DNA of 64,000 bases from Cytophaga hutchinsonii ATCC 33406 (GCF_000014145.1 NC_008255.1:56001-120000), one strand, 5' to 3'; positions 1 to 7,396 are shown, numbered from the stretch's first letter. The notes: generated by a model from the sequence alone, not told the origin. A program made the numbers and translations.

Positions 1-270
1 TTCCAACCACCACCTAATAACAAAGGTTTTTTTATAGGCGATCAATTTGGGGGGAGTGGATGGATTATTGAATTGCCAGACGGAAGCACAGAAAAAATAT
101 ATGTTGATATGGCTGATATACAGACATGGACTATTGAAATTTCATTCTCTAATCATGCAGTCATGCATTTAGGGCAAACAGTAACAGACACAAGCATAGA
201 AAATTGTTCTTCATTATATTATGATTATTTAAAAGGTTTAGTCGAGAAAACTACATTAGAATTTAAATAG
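1..270 (+). CDS. C-terminal part of an unrecognised protein (truncated by the window edge)
   Basis: The reading frame is open from the first base, so only the last 89 residues are visible and the true start lies outside the window. The visible part begins FQPPPNNKGF, has a glycine-rich stretch (GDQFGGSG) and ends LEFK. I recognise no domain. Composition is ordinary for a soluble or exported protein, with no membrane segment. It sits in the A+T-rich island, followed by over 400 bases without a gene. An internal TTG at 73 could be read as a start, but the frame continues upstream without a stop, so a longer gene is more likely. Confidence 0.6.
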   Translation, partial: FQPPPNNKGFFIGDQFGGSGWIIELPDGSTEKIYVDMADIQTWTIEISFSNHAVMHLGQTVTDTSIENCSSLYYDYLKGLVEKTTLEFK

Positions 271-691
271 TTATTAAAATATATATATATACATTTTCCT
301 TATTCAGAAACAAACTATACGTGTTATGAATTGAGTGACAAATAGAAAATAAATCCTGAAAAATTTTTACAATTACATTTCAATACATTGATCACAATGT
401 TTGAAGGAGTTTTTTTTCAAAATTTCATTGGTTGAAAATTTTTTCATAAAAATTTAGATAAAAATTGTGCATGCCTATTATGCTCGTTGCAGAGCCTCTA
501 GCGAGCAATATTGATTTATTGGTATCAAATTTCAAATTTGGAAAATTTGGGTAAAAATTTGTGAAGGGGTACTTCAAATAATGTAAGACCTAGATTTAGA
601 CCCTTAAATAAGATACGCATGTACATTAAATAGAGCCATAATTTAAGGGCTTATTTTTATACTTTCTCACTTTGCCATGGTTTAATTCATA
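271..691. other. A+T-rich intergenic stretch with AAAATTT-type repeats and one hairpin
   Basis: No gene seen. From about 418 to 565 the motif AAAATTT or AAATTT recurs about eight times at irregular spacing. Between these lies an imperfect hairpin at 481-507 (TGCTCG pairing with CGAGCA plus inner wobble pairs). A short AT-dinucleotide run is at about 280-291. The G+C-rich hairpin stands out from its surroundings and could be a recombination or termination site, but nothing fixes its role. Confidence 0.4.
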
Positions 692-1063
692 ATGCAAAGT
701 CACAAAAAATACGAGAAGAAATATTTTCAGATTCGAGTAATTGGTCAGAATGATACTGGAAAATCTGAGTTGAAAACTCTTCACTTATTGGCAGTAGATT
801 ACGCACAAGCAATGAGCTTGGCGAGATGGCATCTTCATTTCGAATATCAATGTTTTCAAGCATTCTTATTGCAGTATCGCTTTTTGAAGATTGCCTTATT
901 TCAATACTATAGTCAATTACAAGGTTATGAGATCAGCAGATTTCATGTGATCGCTTGTCTTTATGTATTCAAGATGGATAATAGATTTGATGAAGATGTT
1001 TCATTGCTTATTCTGGCTGAAGCTCGCAAGCTTATTGTAAATTATCTAAGAAATAAAAAATAA
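692..1063 (+). CDS. Hypothetical protein, 123 residues
   Basis: I do not recognise this protein. It is basic at the N-terminus (MQSHKKYEKKYFQIRVIG), aromatic in the middle (repeated Phe, Tyr, Gln) and probably mostly helical; there is no signal peptide or membrane segment. The ATG at 692 is the first start in frame after an untranslated A+T-rich stretch. It converges with the XRE regulator gene, 24 bases separating the two stops. Codon use and the lack of recognisable relatives fit accessory DNA. It could be a small regulatory or phage-type protein; no function is assigned. Confidence 0.5.
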   Translation: MQSHKKYEKKYFQIRVIGQNDTGKSELKTLHLLAVDYAQAMSLARWHLHFEYQCFQAFLLQYRFLKIALFQYYSQLQGYEISRFHVIACLYVFKMDNRFDEDVSLLILAEARKLIVNYLRNKK

Positions 1064-1087
1064 TTGGGCAGAAGAGTACAAGCAAAA

Positions 1088-1312
1088 TTACTCCTTGATT
1101 CCTTTAAAGAAATCAGTCATGGATATTTGAAGGTATACACATATTTTCTTAAGTGTACTTACGGAGAAATCTCTTTTTCCAGTTTCAATTCTACCAAAGT
1201 GTATTCCCGTATCATTGAATGCATTCTCCTGAGTTAAATTGGCTTTTTCTCTAAGTTCTTTAACTCGTTGAGCTAATTTTCTTAAAAGTTTTGGATTTCC
1301 TTCTGTGCCCAT
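1088..1312 (-). CDS. XRE-family helix-turn-helix regulator, 74 residues
   Basis: Small single-domain DNA-binding protein of the Cro/C1 (HTH_3) type. The helix-turn-helix covers about residues 10-65: LREKANLTQE forms the first helix region, followed by the recognition part around IHFGRIETGK and the usual closing helix LKKICVYLQI. There is no extra effector domain. Such proteins usually repress their own promoter and a neighbour. The gene is divergent from the lipoprotein gene starting at 1446; the 133-base gap contains the palindrome ACCGTACGGT, a candidate operator. Assignment to the family is secure, the target is inference. Confidence 0.85.
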   Translation of the reverse strand: MGTEGNPKLLRKLAQRVKELREKANLTQENAFNDTGIHFGRIETGKRDFSVSTLKKICVYLQISMTDFFKGIKE

Positions 1313-1349
1313 GACCGAAAGGTCGGGACGTTGACCTATATAATTAATT

Positions 1350-1359
1350 ACCGTACGGT
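1350..1359. promoter_or_regulatory. 10-bp palindrome ACCGTACGGT, candidate operator
   Basis: Perfect palindrome in the gap between the divergent XRE gene and the lipoprotein gene. It lies inside a larger TGACC...GGTCA arrangement beginning at about 1331. Position and symmetry fit a dimeric HTH repressor site; binding is inference. Confidence 0.3.
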
Positions 1360-1445
1360 CATTTTGTAAAGTATTTTTACTAATTTGGTAAGCGAATAAG
1401 GCGGAAACCGAAAAGCCCTGAAAGAGTAGGTAAGGTTAAATTTTA

Positions 1446-1958
1446 ATGTTTATGCACAGAATTACTTTAGTTCTTTTATTAATGCTTCTTACTTTTTCAT
1501 GTAAAAAGAAAGAAGATCCACAGCCTTCAACACCAAGTGGAACTGGAGGCACAGGTGGTACAACAACAACCAAAACAATTCAATTTTACCAGGCTTATAT
1601 TCCAAGTGGAACAAATGGAAAAGTTAATTACTTCTTCTTTGCAAAAGATCCAGATGCGTTGGTTGCACATGGTACTTTGAACGGGTCTGTTCGACCTTCA
1701 AATTCAACTTCAGCTTGCTATGATCCTGCTTCTTATACTGTAATGAGTAATTTGATATATGGTAGCCGATATCACTACCAGATTAAAAGTGGTAATGCAG
1801 CATCATCTACAGTAATAATTGATGGCTACTTCACCATATCAGCAGCTGGTACTGTAACATTAGAACAAGTGCAACCAACAAGTGGGCCACGTATGGTATA
1901 TGAGGAATGCGGTGCAACAAAAGGATCTTTTACAGTCTATTGTCAGTATAAAAACTAA
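1446..1958 (+). CDS. Putative lipoprotein, 170 residues
   Basis: The N-terminus is a lipoprotein signal: a hydrophobic run LVLLLMLLTFSC with Cys at about residue 19, followed by KKKEDPQPS and a Ser/Thr/Gly-rich linker typical of Bacteroidota surface lipoproteins. The mature part, about 120 residues, is rich in beta-formers (YQAYIPSGTNGKVNYFFF) and has two well-spaced Cys (SACYD and YEECG). I know no named family. The start may be the ATG at 1446 or the one at 1452. It is followed by a strong terminator, so it is probably a single-gene transcript, perhaps controlled by the divergent XRE regulator. Confidence 0.65.
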   Translation: MFMHRITLVLLLMLLTFSCKKKEDPQPSTPSGTGGTGGTTTTKTIQFYQAYIPSGTNGKVNYFFFAKDPDALVAHGTLNGSVRPSNSTSACYDPASYTVMSNLIYGSRYHYQIKSGNAASSTVIIDGYFTISAAGTVTLEQVQPTSGPRMVYEECGATKGSFTVYCQYKN

Positions 1959-1970
1959 TAAACTAATTAG

Positions 1971-2000
1971 AAAGGCGATCTACGGATCGCCTTTTTGTTT
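1971..2000 (+). terminator. Rho-independent terminator of the lipoprotein gene
   Basis: Perfect 10-bp stem (1971-1980 with 1985-1994) closed by a C(TACG)G tetraloop of the UNCG type, followed by a T-rich run. It starts 12 bases after the lipoprotein stop codon. Confidence 0.9.
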
Positions 2001-2074
2001 TGATAATAAAACACATAAACATTTATTGAAATTATACTTTTACAATGAACCTGCTTTATTGAAATAAAAGACCT

Positions 2075-2476
2075 ATGAAATTTATCATTAAATTAATACT
2101 GATAGTAAGCTGCCTTGTAATTGCAAATGGATTTGTATGTAATAACAAGCCAACAGGTATGCTTGATTTGATAAAGACTAGGATTGAACTCTACTACGAT
2201 CAGGAAAGAAAAGAATTGCAGATTAAGGTTGAAGGGAAAGAACAAATTGAATTAGTACAGATTTATGCAGGTGAAAAATTACTTGTGGAATTTGACAATC
2301 AGCAAATCCCTCCTTGGGATTCTATTATTCGATTGAAGATGGGTTGTCCTTTACCTTGTAAGTTTTGTTATATCATACAAACAAATGATGGAATGAGGCA
2401 CAATATGAAAAGCAAGAAAACTGATTTGAATGAAAACGGGTCTTTCTGTGAGATTGGATCCCCAAAAAAGAATTAA
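2075..2476 (+). CDS. Putative exported protein, 133 residues
   Basis: Begins with a likely signal peptide (MKFIIKLILIVSCLVIANGF); the Cys at residue 13 does not sit in a good lipobox, so secretion by signal peptidase I is equally possible. The mature part has charged stretches (QERKELQIKVEGKEQ) and a cysteine cluster, CPLPCKFC, at about residues 89-96, plus one further Cys near the end. Four closely placed Cys could form disulphides or bind metal. No family recognised. It is flanked by two terminators and so is probably an independent transcript. Confidence 0.55.
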   Translation: MKFIIKLILIVSCLVIANGFVCNNKPTGMLDLIKTRIELYYDQERKELQIKVEGKEQIELVQIYAGEKLLVEFDNQQIPPWDSIIRLKMGCPLPCKFCYIIQTNDGMRHNMKSKKTDLNENGSFCEIGSPKKN

Positions 2477-2479
2477 ACG

Positions 2480-2510
2480 AAACCCAAGACAAAAGCACCT
2501 TGGGTTTTTT
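2480..2510 (+). terminator. Terminator between convergent genes
   Basis: Stem AAACCCAAG (2480-2488) with CTTGGGTTT (2499-2507), then T residues. It lies 3 bases after the exported-protein stop and 18 bases from the end of the convergent gene, so it may serve both directions. Confidence 0.85.
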
Positions 2511-2527
2511 ATTCACTATCTCTGGAT

Positions 2528-4120
2528 TCAATATATGCTTATAGCAGATGTTTCTGAAGTATTTCCCGAAAGAGCAACATTTACGCCTTCTTTATTAATT
2601 TCCGAAATGATTGTTGCCTGCACTTCCTTTTGTAAATCCTCTGAAGAAAGAATAGAATCATGTATACTAACAAAAACCTCTTTAGGATATTTTTCTGTTA
2701 AAATACCAAGTACTCTTCTAGTGATTATATCCGTTTCCAGGATCTGCATTCGTTTAGCTAAGGTTGCATGATTTTCTTTTTTTATGTCACAAAGAATTGA
2801 ATATACATTCGGGAATTCGCTTACAAACAGTTGCAGCAGCGGTGTTTTCCTGATCATCCAGCCTCTGGGAATTTTACAGTAGAAGATATAATGGAAGAAA
2901 TCAGTTTTAAATGTTTTTCTCAGATCTTCATTTTTTGGATCAAGGTTCATTTTCAACATCAAGTAATCATAGATCATACCTTCTTCACATAGATTAATAT
3001 AGCTGGAAACATCAGGCGATGAATCAATATCAATTCCTTTATCTCTTAACTCCTGCATCAATACAATAGCAAACAGTAACGGTTGACTATTCTTGATATC
3101 TGATTCTTTCAATAACTTTCCATTTACCATTAATCCTTTTTTGATTTCTTTTCTAAGAGAGCTGATATTGTGGAATATCCTGGTTTCTCTTTCTTTAAAG
3201 AAGTAATCTTGTTGTTCAATTTTCTGGATAGAAAGCATGTCTGATTTAAACTGATTCCAGGTGTATTTTATTTCTTCCTTATCTGTAAGGTCAATCTGAT
3301 AAAGGGAAAGATTCTTTTCAACCTGGGATAAAGCTGTACCCACATAAGAATACAAATAAGAGGAAGTAGAAGAAGATAAGAAATAAGAAGATGATCTAGT
3401 ATATTTATAAACAGAACACTTTTTAAACTCTATATTAGCTGTATCCACATAAGAATATACAGTAGAAGGATAGTAGTAGTTAGAACAATAAGGAGTAGGA
3501 TAATAAATAACTAAAGAAGAAAGATCATCTGAAAGAATATACTCTGGATAAGAGAAATCCCAGCAAGATGTATCTATAAGAGATATGTCGTATGATGATG
3601 CTATTTTGCTCTTACTGGTTAAAACCTGATTTACTATGTCTAATTCCAACTTGAATAATAGATTATATAAATGAGTTAATAGCTTATCTTTAGTAGAATA
3701 GTAATTAAGTCTCATCTTGTTTGAGAACTTTGTATCATCGCTCATGATTTGCCTGAAGATTTCATTTCTATATTTTTCGGTTAGTCTATAACCATAACAT
3801 TTGCCATTGCCTTTATTTTTTCCTGTATGGTGGTGGTAGATTCCGTCACATTCAATGATGCCAAGTTCAGTAGTGAGAATATTAAGTATAGGTTTAACAT
3901 ATCTCTTGCCAAGAATCTTACGGAGCATCTTAGATGACAATGGTATAAATGAATCTTTGCCGAGTGATTTATCCAGGAACCTGGAAACATACAATTCATG
4001 TATAATATACAAGAACTTGTCGATGTGGTGGGAGATCATTTCTTCCCGACCAATAGAAGTAAGTACCATTGGGAAACTGCAAAGGGAAGAGGGGATATAG
4101 AAGTATACCGCTTTTTTCAT
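2528..4120 (-). CDS. Family-A-polymerase-like protein of a mobile element, 530 residues
   Basis: Usually left as hypothetical. About residues 58-112 look like a winged-helix region (FIPLSSKMLRKILG ... KCYGYRLTEKY). The C-terminal half shows three elements in the order of family-A polymerase palm motifs: DIKNSQP at 341-347 (like motif A, DYSQ), R401 with K405 and Y411 (like motif B) and IHDSI at 486-490 (like motif C, HDE), the last preceded by MQ...DII at 459-466 as in PolA. Residues about 200-265 are a Tyr/Ser-rich, repetitive insertion that looks recently expanded. The gene is isolated on the minus strand beside two serine recombinases, so replication of the element is the likely role. The motif order is seen in the sequence; polymerase activity is inference. 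The ATG at 4120 lies just after inverted repeats that could control it. Confidence 0.55.
   Translation of the reverse strand: MKKAVYFYIPSSLCSFPMVLTSIGREEMISHHIDKFLYIIHELYVSRFLDKSLGKDSFIPLSSKMLRKILGKRYVKPILNILTTELGIIECDGIYHHHTGKNKGNGKCYGYRLTEKYRNEIFRQIMSDDTKFSNKMRLNYYSTKDKLLTHLYNLLFKLELDIVNQVLTSKSKIASSYDISLIDTSCWDFSYPEYILSDDLSSLVIYYPTPYCSNYYYPSTVYSYVDTANIEFKKCSVYKYTRSSSYFLSSSTSSYLYSYVGTALSQVEKNLSLYQIDLTDKEEIKYTWNQFKSDMLSIQKIEQQDYFFKERETRIFHNISSLRKEIKKGLMVNGKLLKESDIKNSQPLLFAIVLMQELRDKGIDIDSSPDVSSYINLCEEGMIYDYLMLKMNLDPKNEDLRKTFKTDFFHYIFYCKIPRGWMIRKTPLLQLFVSEFPNVYSILCDIKKENHATLAKRMQILETDIITRRVLGILTEKYPKEVFVSIHDSILSSEDLQKEVQATIISEINKEGVNVALSGNTSETSAISIY
3327..3380. repeat. Intragenic copy 1 of a repeat also found upstream of the gene
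   Basis: GATAAAGCTGTACCCACA plus the following TAAGAATACA is identical to 4294-4321; similarity continues more loosely through a purine-rich GTAGAAGAAGA stretch. Read on the minus strand it encodes YSYVGTA. A diverged copy at 3437-3473 encodes YSYVDTA. Confidence 0.85.
3437..3473. repeat. Intragenic copy 2 (diverged) of the same repeat
   Basis: AGCTGTATCCACATAAGAAT differs by one base from the core of copies 1 and 3 and is followed by AGTAGAAGGA, a string also seen next to the upstream copy. In frame it gives YSYVDTA. Confidence 0.75.
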
Positions 4121-4122
4121 GT

Positions 4123-4210
4123 CTGTTAATCTTTTAGTTTTTCCTGTTAATCTTAGTTTAGTCTCTTAGAGGAAGCAAGGCAAGATTAACAGATCAGAAT
4201 CCTTGCTTCC
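4123..4210. promoter_or_regulatory. Iteron-like repeats and stem-loop upstream of the polymerase-like gene
   Basis: CTGTTAATCTT occurs twice in direct order (4123-4133 and 4144-4154) and once inverted (4182-4192). The inverted copy sits in the loop of a perfect 10-bp inverted repeat, GGAAGCAAGG (4171-4180) with CCTTGCTTCC (4201-4210). The first copy is 2 bases from the start codon on the minus strand. This layout fits either an autoregulatory operator or a replication origin recognised by the adjacent protein. Confidence 0.5.
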
Positions 4211-4293
4211 ATTGTATAAGAGGTATATTAAAAACAATAATGGTTTGCTTTCAAAGAATCAAGGAATCAAAGAAATATTTTTTTTCAATATGT

Positions 4294-4350
4294 GATAAAG
4301 CTGTACCCACATAAGAATACATAGAGAAAGTAGAAGAAGAGGATAATAAA
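4294..4350. repeat. Upstream (non-coding) copy 3 of the intragenic repeat
   Basis: The first 28 bases are identical to 3327-3354 inside the gene, and similarity continues through a GTAGAAGAAGA stretch. The rest of the 404-base gap 4121-4524 holds the iteron region and A+T-rich DNA without a gene. Confidence 0.85.
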
Positions 4351-4524
4351 GTAGAAGGAACTAATATTATAAAAACAAATAGAAATTCAATTGCTGTGTA
4401 AGATTAAGTCCTCTCGAATAAGACCTTCAAATTTCAATATTGAAAGGGTGTAATTAGAGGAAAGTGTATAAGAATAAGTTTTAACATAAATTTATACTTA
4501 ACGGACACTTAGACTTTATAAAAT

Positions 4525-5148
4525 ATGAAGACAAAAGTAATATGTCTGGTTCGTGTGAGTACACAAGACCAGGATTACCAAAGACAGATTTCTGATTTGA
4601 CAAAATACAGTCAGGCCAGAGATTTTGTAATTGTAGATTTTATCTCTGAAAAAGTTTCAGGCACAAAACGAAATGAAGAACGAAACGGGATTCAAGAACT
4701 TTTAAAAAGGGCCAGAAAGAAAGAATTTCAAAAAGTAATTGTTCAGGAGATTTCAAGGTTAGGAAGAAATCCATTTCAGGTTCAACGTGTGATTGAAGAA
4801 TTGGCAGAGCTTTCTATTTCAGTTGTGGTTCAAAACATGAACCTTGAGACTTTGGATGAAGGTGGAAATAGAAACGGATTTATAGATTTGATGCTAAGCA
4901 CAGCAGTTCATTTTAGTTCAATTGAGAGAAGTTGGATTGTAAATCGAATTCGTTCAGGACAAAAGAACAGTAAGAAAAAAATTGGACGTCCATTCAATAC
5001 ATTTGAGAGTAAGGAAGCTGTATTGAAAAAATATGCAGCAGTTGTAAGAGATTTGAAAAGTGGAATCTCAATAAGAAAGGTGGCAAAGTTGAATGATTTA
5101 TCAACTCCAACTATTCAACGAGTAAAAAAGCTGATGCAGGAATTGTAG
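4525..5148 (+). CDS. Small serine recombinase of the resolvase/invertase family, 207 residues
   Basis: Cuts and rejoins DNA through a serine-linked intermediate. The N-terminal catalytic domain covers about residues 4-140: VRVSTQDQ holds the nucleophile Ser12, and the conserved Arg motif is SRLGR at about 83-87. The C-terminal part (about 160-207, GISIRKVAKLNDLSTPTIQRV) is a helix-turn-helix as in Hin or Tn3 resolvases. Length is normal for the family. It stands alone with long A+T-rich gaps on both sides. In a mobile element such an enzyme usually resolves multimers or cointegrates or inverts a segment; I see no obvious invertible repeats flanking it. Family assignment is firm. Confidence 0.92.
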   Translation: MKTKVICLVRVSTQDQDYQRQISDLTKYSQARDFVIVDFISEKVSGTKRNEERNGIQELLKRARKKEFQKVIVQEISRLGRNPFQVQRVIEELAELSISVVVQNMNLETLDEGGNRNGFIDLMLSTAVHFSSIERSWIVNRIRSGQKNSKKKIGRPFNTFESKEAVLKKYAAVVRDLKSGISIRKVAKLNDLSTPTIQRVKKLMQEL

Positions 5149-5703
5149 TAGTGTTGAGGGGTACAAGGTAGAGAAGTTTTTGTTCATTATCTGTCACACG
5201 AAAAAATGCACCGAATGTGTAATGCAGATATAATTGAATTTGACTTCTCATGTCTCTTATGAAAATAATAATTGAAATAAAGAATTGACAAATTATAGAT
5301 TTGCAACTTTGAAATGAGTTATTCGTTTATAACTAAAACAGCATGACTAATACGAAGACTTTGAAGTATAGGTTACATTTAGTTTACTGAATAAATAAAA
5401 ATGAATAAATAAAAATAAAATAAAAAAAACCAGTCAGACGAATCCAACTGGTGAGTGATGAAAAAGAAATTTCGACCCTTCTTTTTTATTGGTAATACTA
5501 AAATAGAACAATAAGGTTTCATAATCAAGAAACTTTTTCTATTTGTTCCCGCCCAATAGATCTCATCCACTCATCTAGGTAAATCAGGCTACAACAGGAA
5601 GTATAAAATTCCTGAACAGAAAAACTATGTCTTTTCTTCATTAGAAAATAAAGAAGAAAAGCAGAGATGGAAGAATATTGTCTAATAATCTATTTGTGAT
5701 ATC
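5149..5703. other. 555-base gap with no convincing gene
   Basis: Very A+T-rich. The only clear structure is a minus-strand terminator at 5422-5452. A 63-residue frame on the minus strand (5379-5570) overlaps that terminator and is low-complexity, so I do not call it. Just right of the terminator is a less A+T-rich stretch (5455-5580) that could be a remnant or a small RNA read leftward. Confidence 0.4.
5422..5452 (-). terminator. Terminator on the minus strand with no evident gene upstream
   Basis: ACCAGT (5429-5434) pairs with ACTGGT (5447-5452); with inner wobble pairs the minus-strand RNA folds to a 10-bp stem with a TTCG loop. Eight A residues on the plus strand form the U-tract of a leftward transcript. 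No recognisable gene reads into it. Confidence 0.65.
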
Positions 5704-5841
5704 ATGGTAACAGTAAGTATGTGTAGGAAGAAATTGAAAGGAGATAAGAACTTTTCTGATGAACAGGTTTTGCAACTAATATCTTTTTTATATCATCTAG
5801 CTCAATTGGAGTTGGATGAATTTTATTTCAAGAGTCACTAA
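5704..5841 (+). CDS. Small ORF of 45 residues directly upstream of the large recombinase
   Basis: ATG at 5704, stop at 5839-5841, 13 bases before the preferred recombinase start. The protein is MVTVSMCRKKLKGDKNFSDE followed by a helical, leucine-rich tail (QVLQLISFLYHLAQLELDEF). The pattern 'short basic start, then SDEQV..LI.FLY.LA' resembles small proteins I recall beside serine recombinases in Bacteroidota; that recollection cannot be checked here. The tight spacing suggests translational coupling with the recombinase. It could be a directionality or regulatory factor. The existence of the frame is certain, its expression is inferred. Confidence 0.55.
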   Translation: MVTVSMCRKKLKGDKNFSDEQVLQLISFLYHLAQLELDEFYFKSH

Positions 5842-5854
5842 AAAAAACACATAT

Positions 5855-7396
5855 ATGAAAAAAGCGGTAATTTATTCTCGGGTATCAACTGATGAGCAGG
5901 CACAATTAGGTTACAGTCTAAGGGATCAGGAACGATGTTTAAGATTATTTTGTGAGAAAAATGACTTAGAAGTTGTGCATCATTATCAAGACGATCATAG
6001 TGCAAAGGATTTTAATAGACCACAGTTTCAGCAATTCTTAAGAGATGTAAAAAGTAAAAGAATCAAGGTTGACTATTTTGTTTGCCTGAAACAGGATCGG
6101 TTTTCAAGAGATACAAGATTAGCATTGAATTCAGTTCATGATCTAGAGAAACTTGGTGTGACAGTTAAATATGTAGAAAATAATTTAGACCTTTCAATTG
6201 CAGAAAACATTATACCTTACTTGCTAAATTTTGGAATAGCTGAATTGGAGAATAAAAGGTTAAGCGAAAGAACAAAGAAGGGTATGCGCCAAGCTAAACG
6301 TGAAGGGCGTTGGGTTGGTACACCCCCAAGAGGTTACAAATCTATACCCGATTCTACAGGAAAAAAAATATTGACACCGAATCAATATTCAACGTTAATT
6401 ATAGAAGCATTTACAGAGTTTGCTCAAGGGAATCATTCTACAGAATCATTAAGGAAGGTCTTATATGCACGTGGTCTAAAAGTATCAGAGAATCAATTTC
6501 CAAATATCCTTAAAAATCCTATTTATTGTGGGAAGATAAGAATCGATGAGTGGAAAGAAGAGAAAGAAGAAATTGTCATCGGAATTCATGAGCCTTTGAT
6601 AAGTGTGGAGCTATTCGAAAAAGTACAGCGTATATTAAACGGAACTTCTACACCTAACAAACCTCATAAAAAACTTGATCCTGAACTTCCATTGCGGCCC
6701 TTTTTAAAATGCAGTTGTGGCAGTAATTTGACAGGGAGTAGGTCAAGGAGTAGAAATGGCAATTATCATTATTACTACCACTGCCAAAATGGTTGTTCTG
6801 TAAGATTTCCTGCTAAGGTTGCAAATAAAAAATTCGAAACGTTTCTTTCAATGTTTTCTTTTTCTGAAGATGTTATTCTTTTGTATAAAGAAGTATTAAA
6901 AGACGAATTCTCAAAACAAGTAAAAGAAAGGTTGGAATTGAGTGCAGCTGATGCGGCACTCAAATTAAAAACCCAAAATCTTCTTGATAATGCAGATGAA
7001 AAATATATCGCGAATGAGCTTGATAATACCACTTATCAAAGAGTAAAAGAAAAGTATCAGAAAATACTGGATACAATTACAAATAAAGAGCTCGATTCTA
7101 AAGTTGTTAAGTCTGAATTTGAAAAATATTTAAAAGGAGTAACCCTCTTGGATTCATTAGATGTTAAGTATAAAGAAGGAACGATAGAGTTTAAAAACGC
7201 TCTTCTTGGTTCGATATTCATGGGCAAATTAGAATTTTCCGAAAACGAGTATCGAACCACTCAAATTAATAGTGTTGTCGAAAATTTGCTTTTGAATTTC
7301 AATGAATTAGCAAGCTATAAAAAAGAAAAAGCCACTACGAATAGTGGCTTTTTACAGCAGGCTCCCCCTCTTGGGCTCGAACCAAGGACCCCATGA
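5855..7396 (+). CDS. Large serine recombinase, about 513 residues
   Basis: Site-specific integrase-type enzyme. Domains in order: resolvase catalytic domain (Ser in IYSRVSTDEQ, 'KQDRFSRD' with the conserved Arg), recombinase domain (from about GTPPRGYK), zinc ribbon with Cys pairs CSCG and CQNGC, then a long coiled-coil region rich in Lys/Glu. I prefer the ATG at 5855 (MKKAVIYSRVSTDEQ) over 5816, because catalytic domains of this family start a few residues before the serine and 5816 would overlap the small ORF. The last codons read through the tRNA-Asn terminator and into the tRNA gene itself, giving the tail PLGLEPRTP, a known signature of frames crossing tRNA genes. The original C-terminus probably ended before about 7330. 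The enzyme likely integrated this element beside the tRNA. Confidence 0.88.
   Translation: MKKAVIYSRVSTDEQAQLGYSLRDQERCLRLFCEKNDLEVVHHYQDDHSAKDFNRPQFQQFLRDVKSKRIKVDYFVCLKQDRFSRDTRLALNSVHDLEKLGVTVKYVENNLDLSIAENIIPYLLNFGIAELENKRLSERTKKGMRQAKREGRWVGTPPRGYKSIPDSTGKKILTPNQYSTLIIEAFTEFAQGNHSTESLRKVLYARGLKVSENQFPNILKNPIYCGKIRIDEWKEEKEEIVIGIHEPLISVELFEKVQRILNGTSTPNKPHKKLDPELPLRPFLKCSCGSNLTGSRSRSRNGNYHYYYHCQNGCSVRFPAKVANKKFETFLSMFSFSEDVILLYKEVLKDEFSKQVKERLELSAADAALKLKTQNLLDNADEKYIANELDNTTYQRVKEKYQKILDTITNKELDSKVVKSEFEKYLKGVTLLDSLDVKYKEGTIEFKNALLGSIFMGKLEFSENEYRTTQINSVVENLLLNFNELASYKKEKATTNSGFLQQAPPLGLEPRTP
7326..7353 (-). terminator. Terminator of tRNA-Asn, symmetrical
   Basis: AAAAAGCCACTA (7326-7337), loop CGAA, TAGTGGCTTTTT (7342-7353): a 12-bp perfect stem with runs of A and T on the two sides. 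It lies 8 bases beyond the tRNA 3' end in the direction of tRNA transcription. It is also inside the recombinase frame and can stop rightward transcripts. Confidence 0.9.

Noticed and set aside
5460..5480. tRNA-like T-arm (GGGTCGAAATTTC on the minus strand)
   Set aside because: The loop lacks the invariant TTC bases, and no acceptor or anticodon arm can be built around it.
5379..5570. 63-residue minus-strand frame in the island gap
   Set aside because: It would read through a strong terminator on its own strand and ends in a Phe/Tyr run created by low-complexity DNA.
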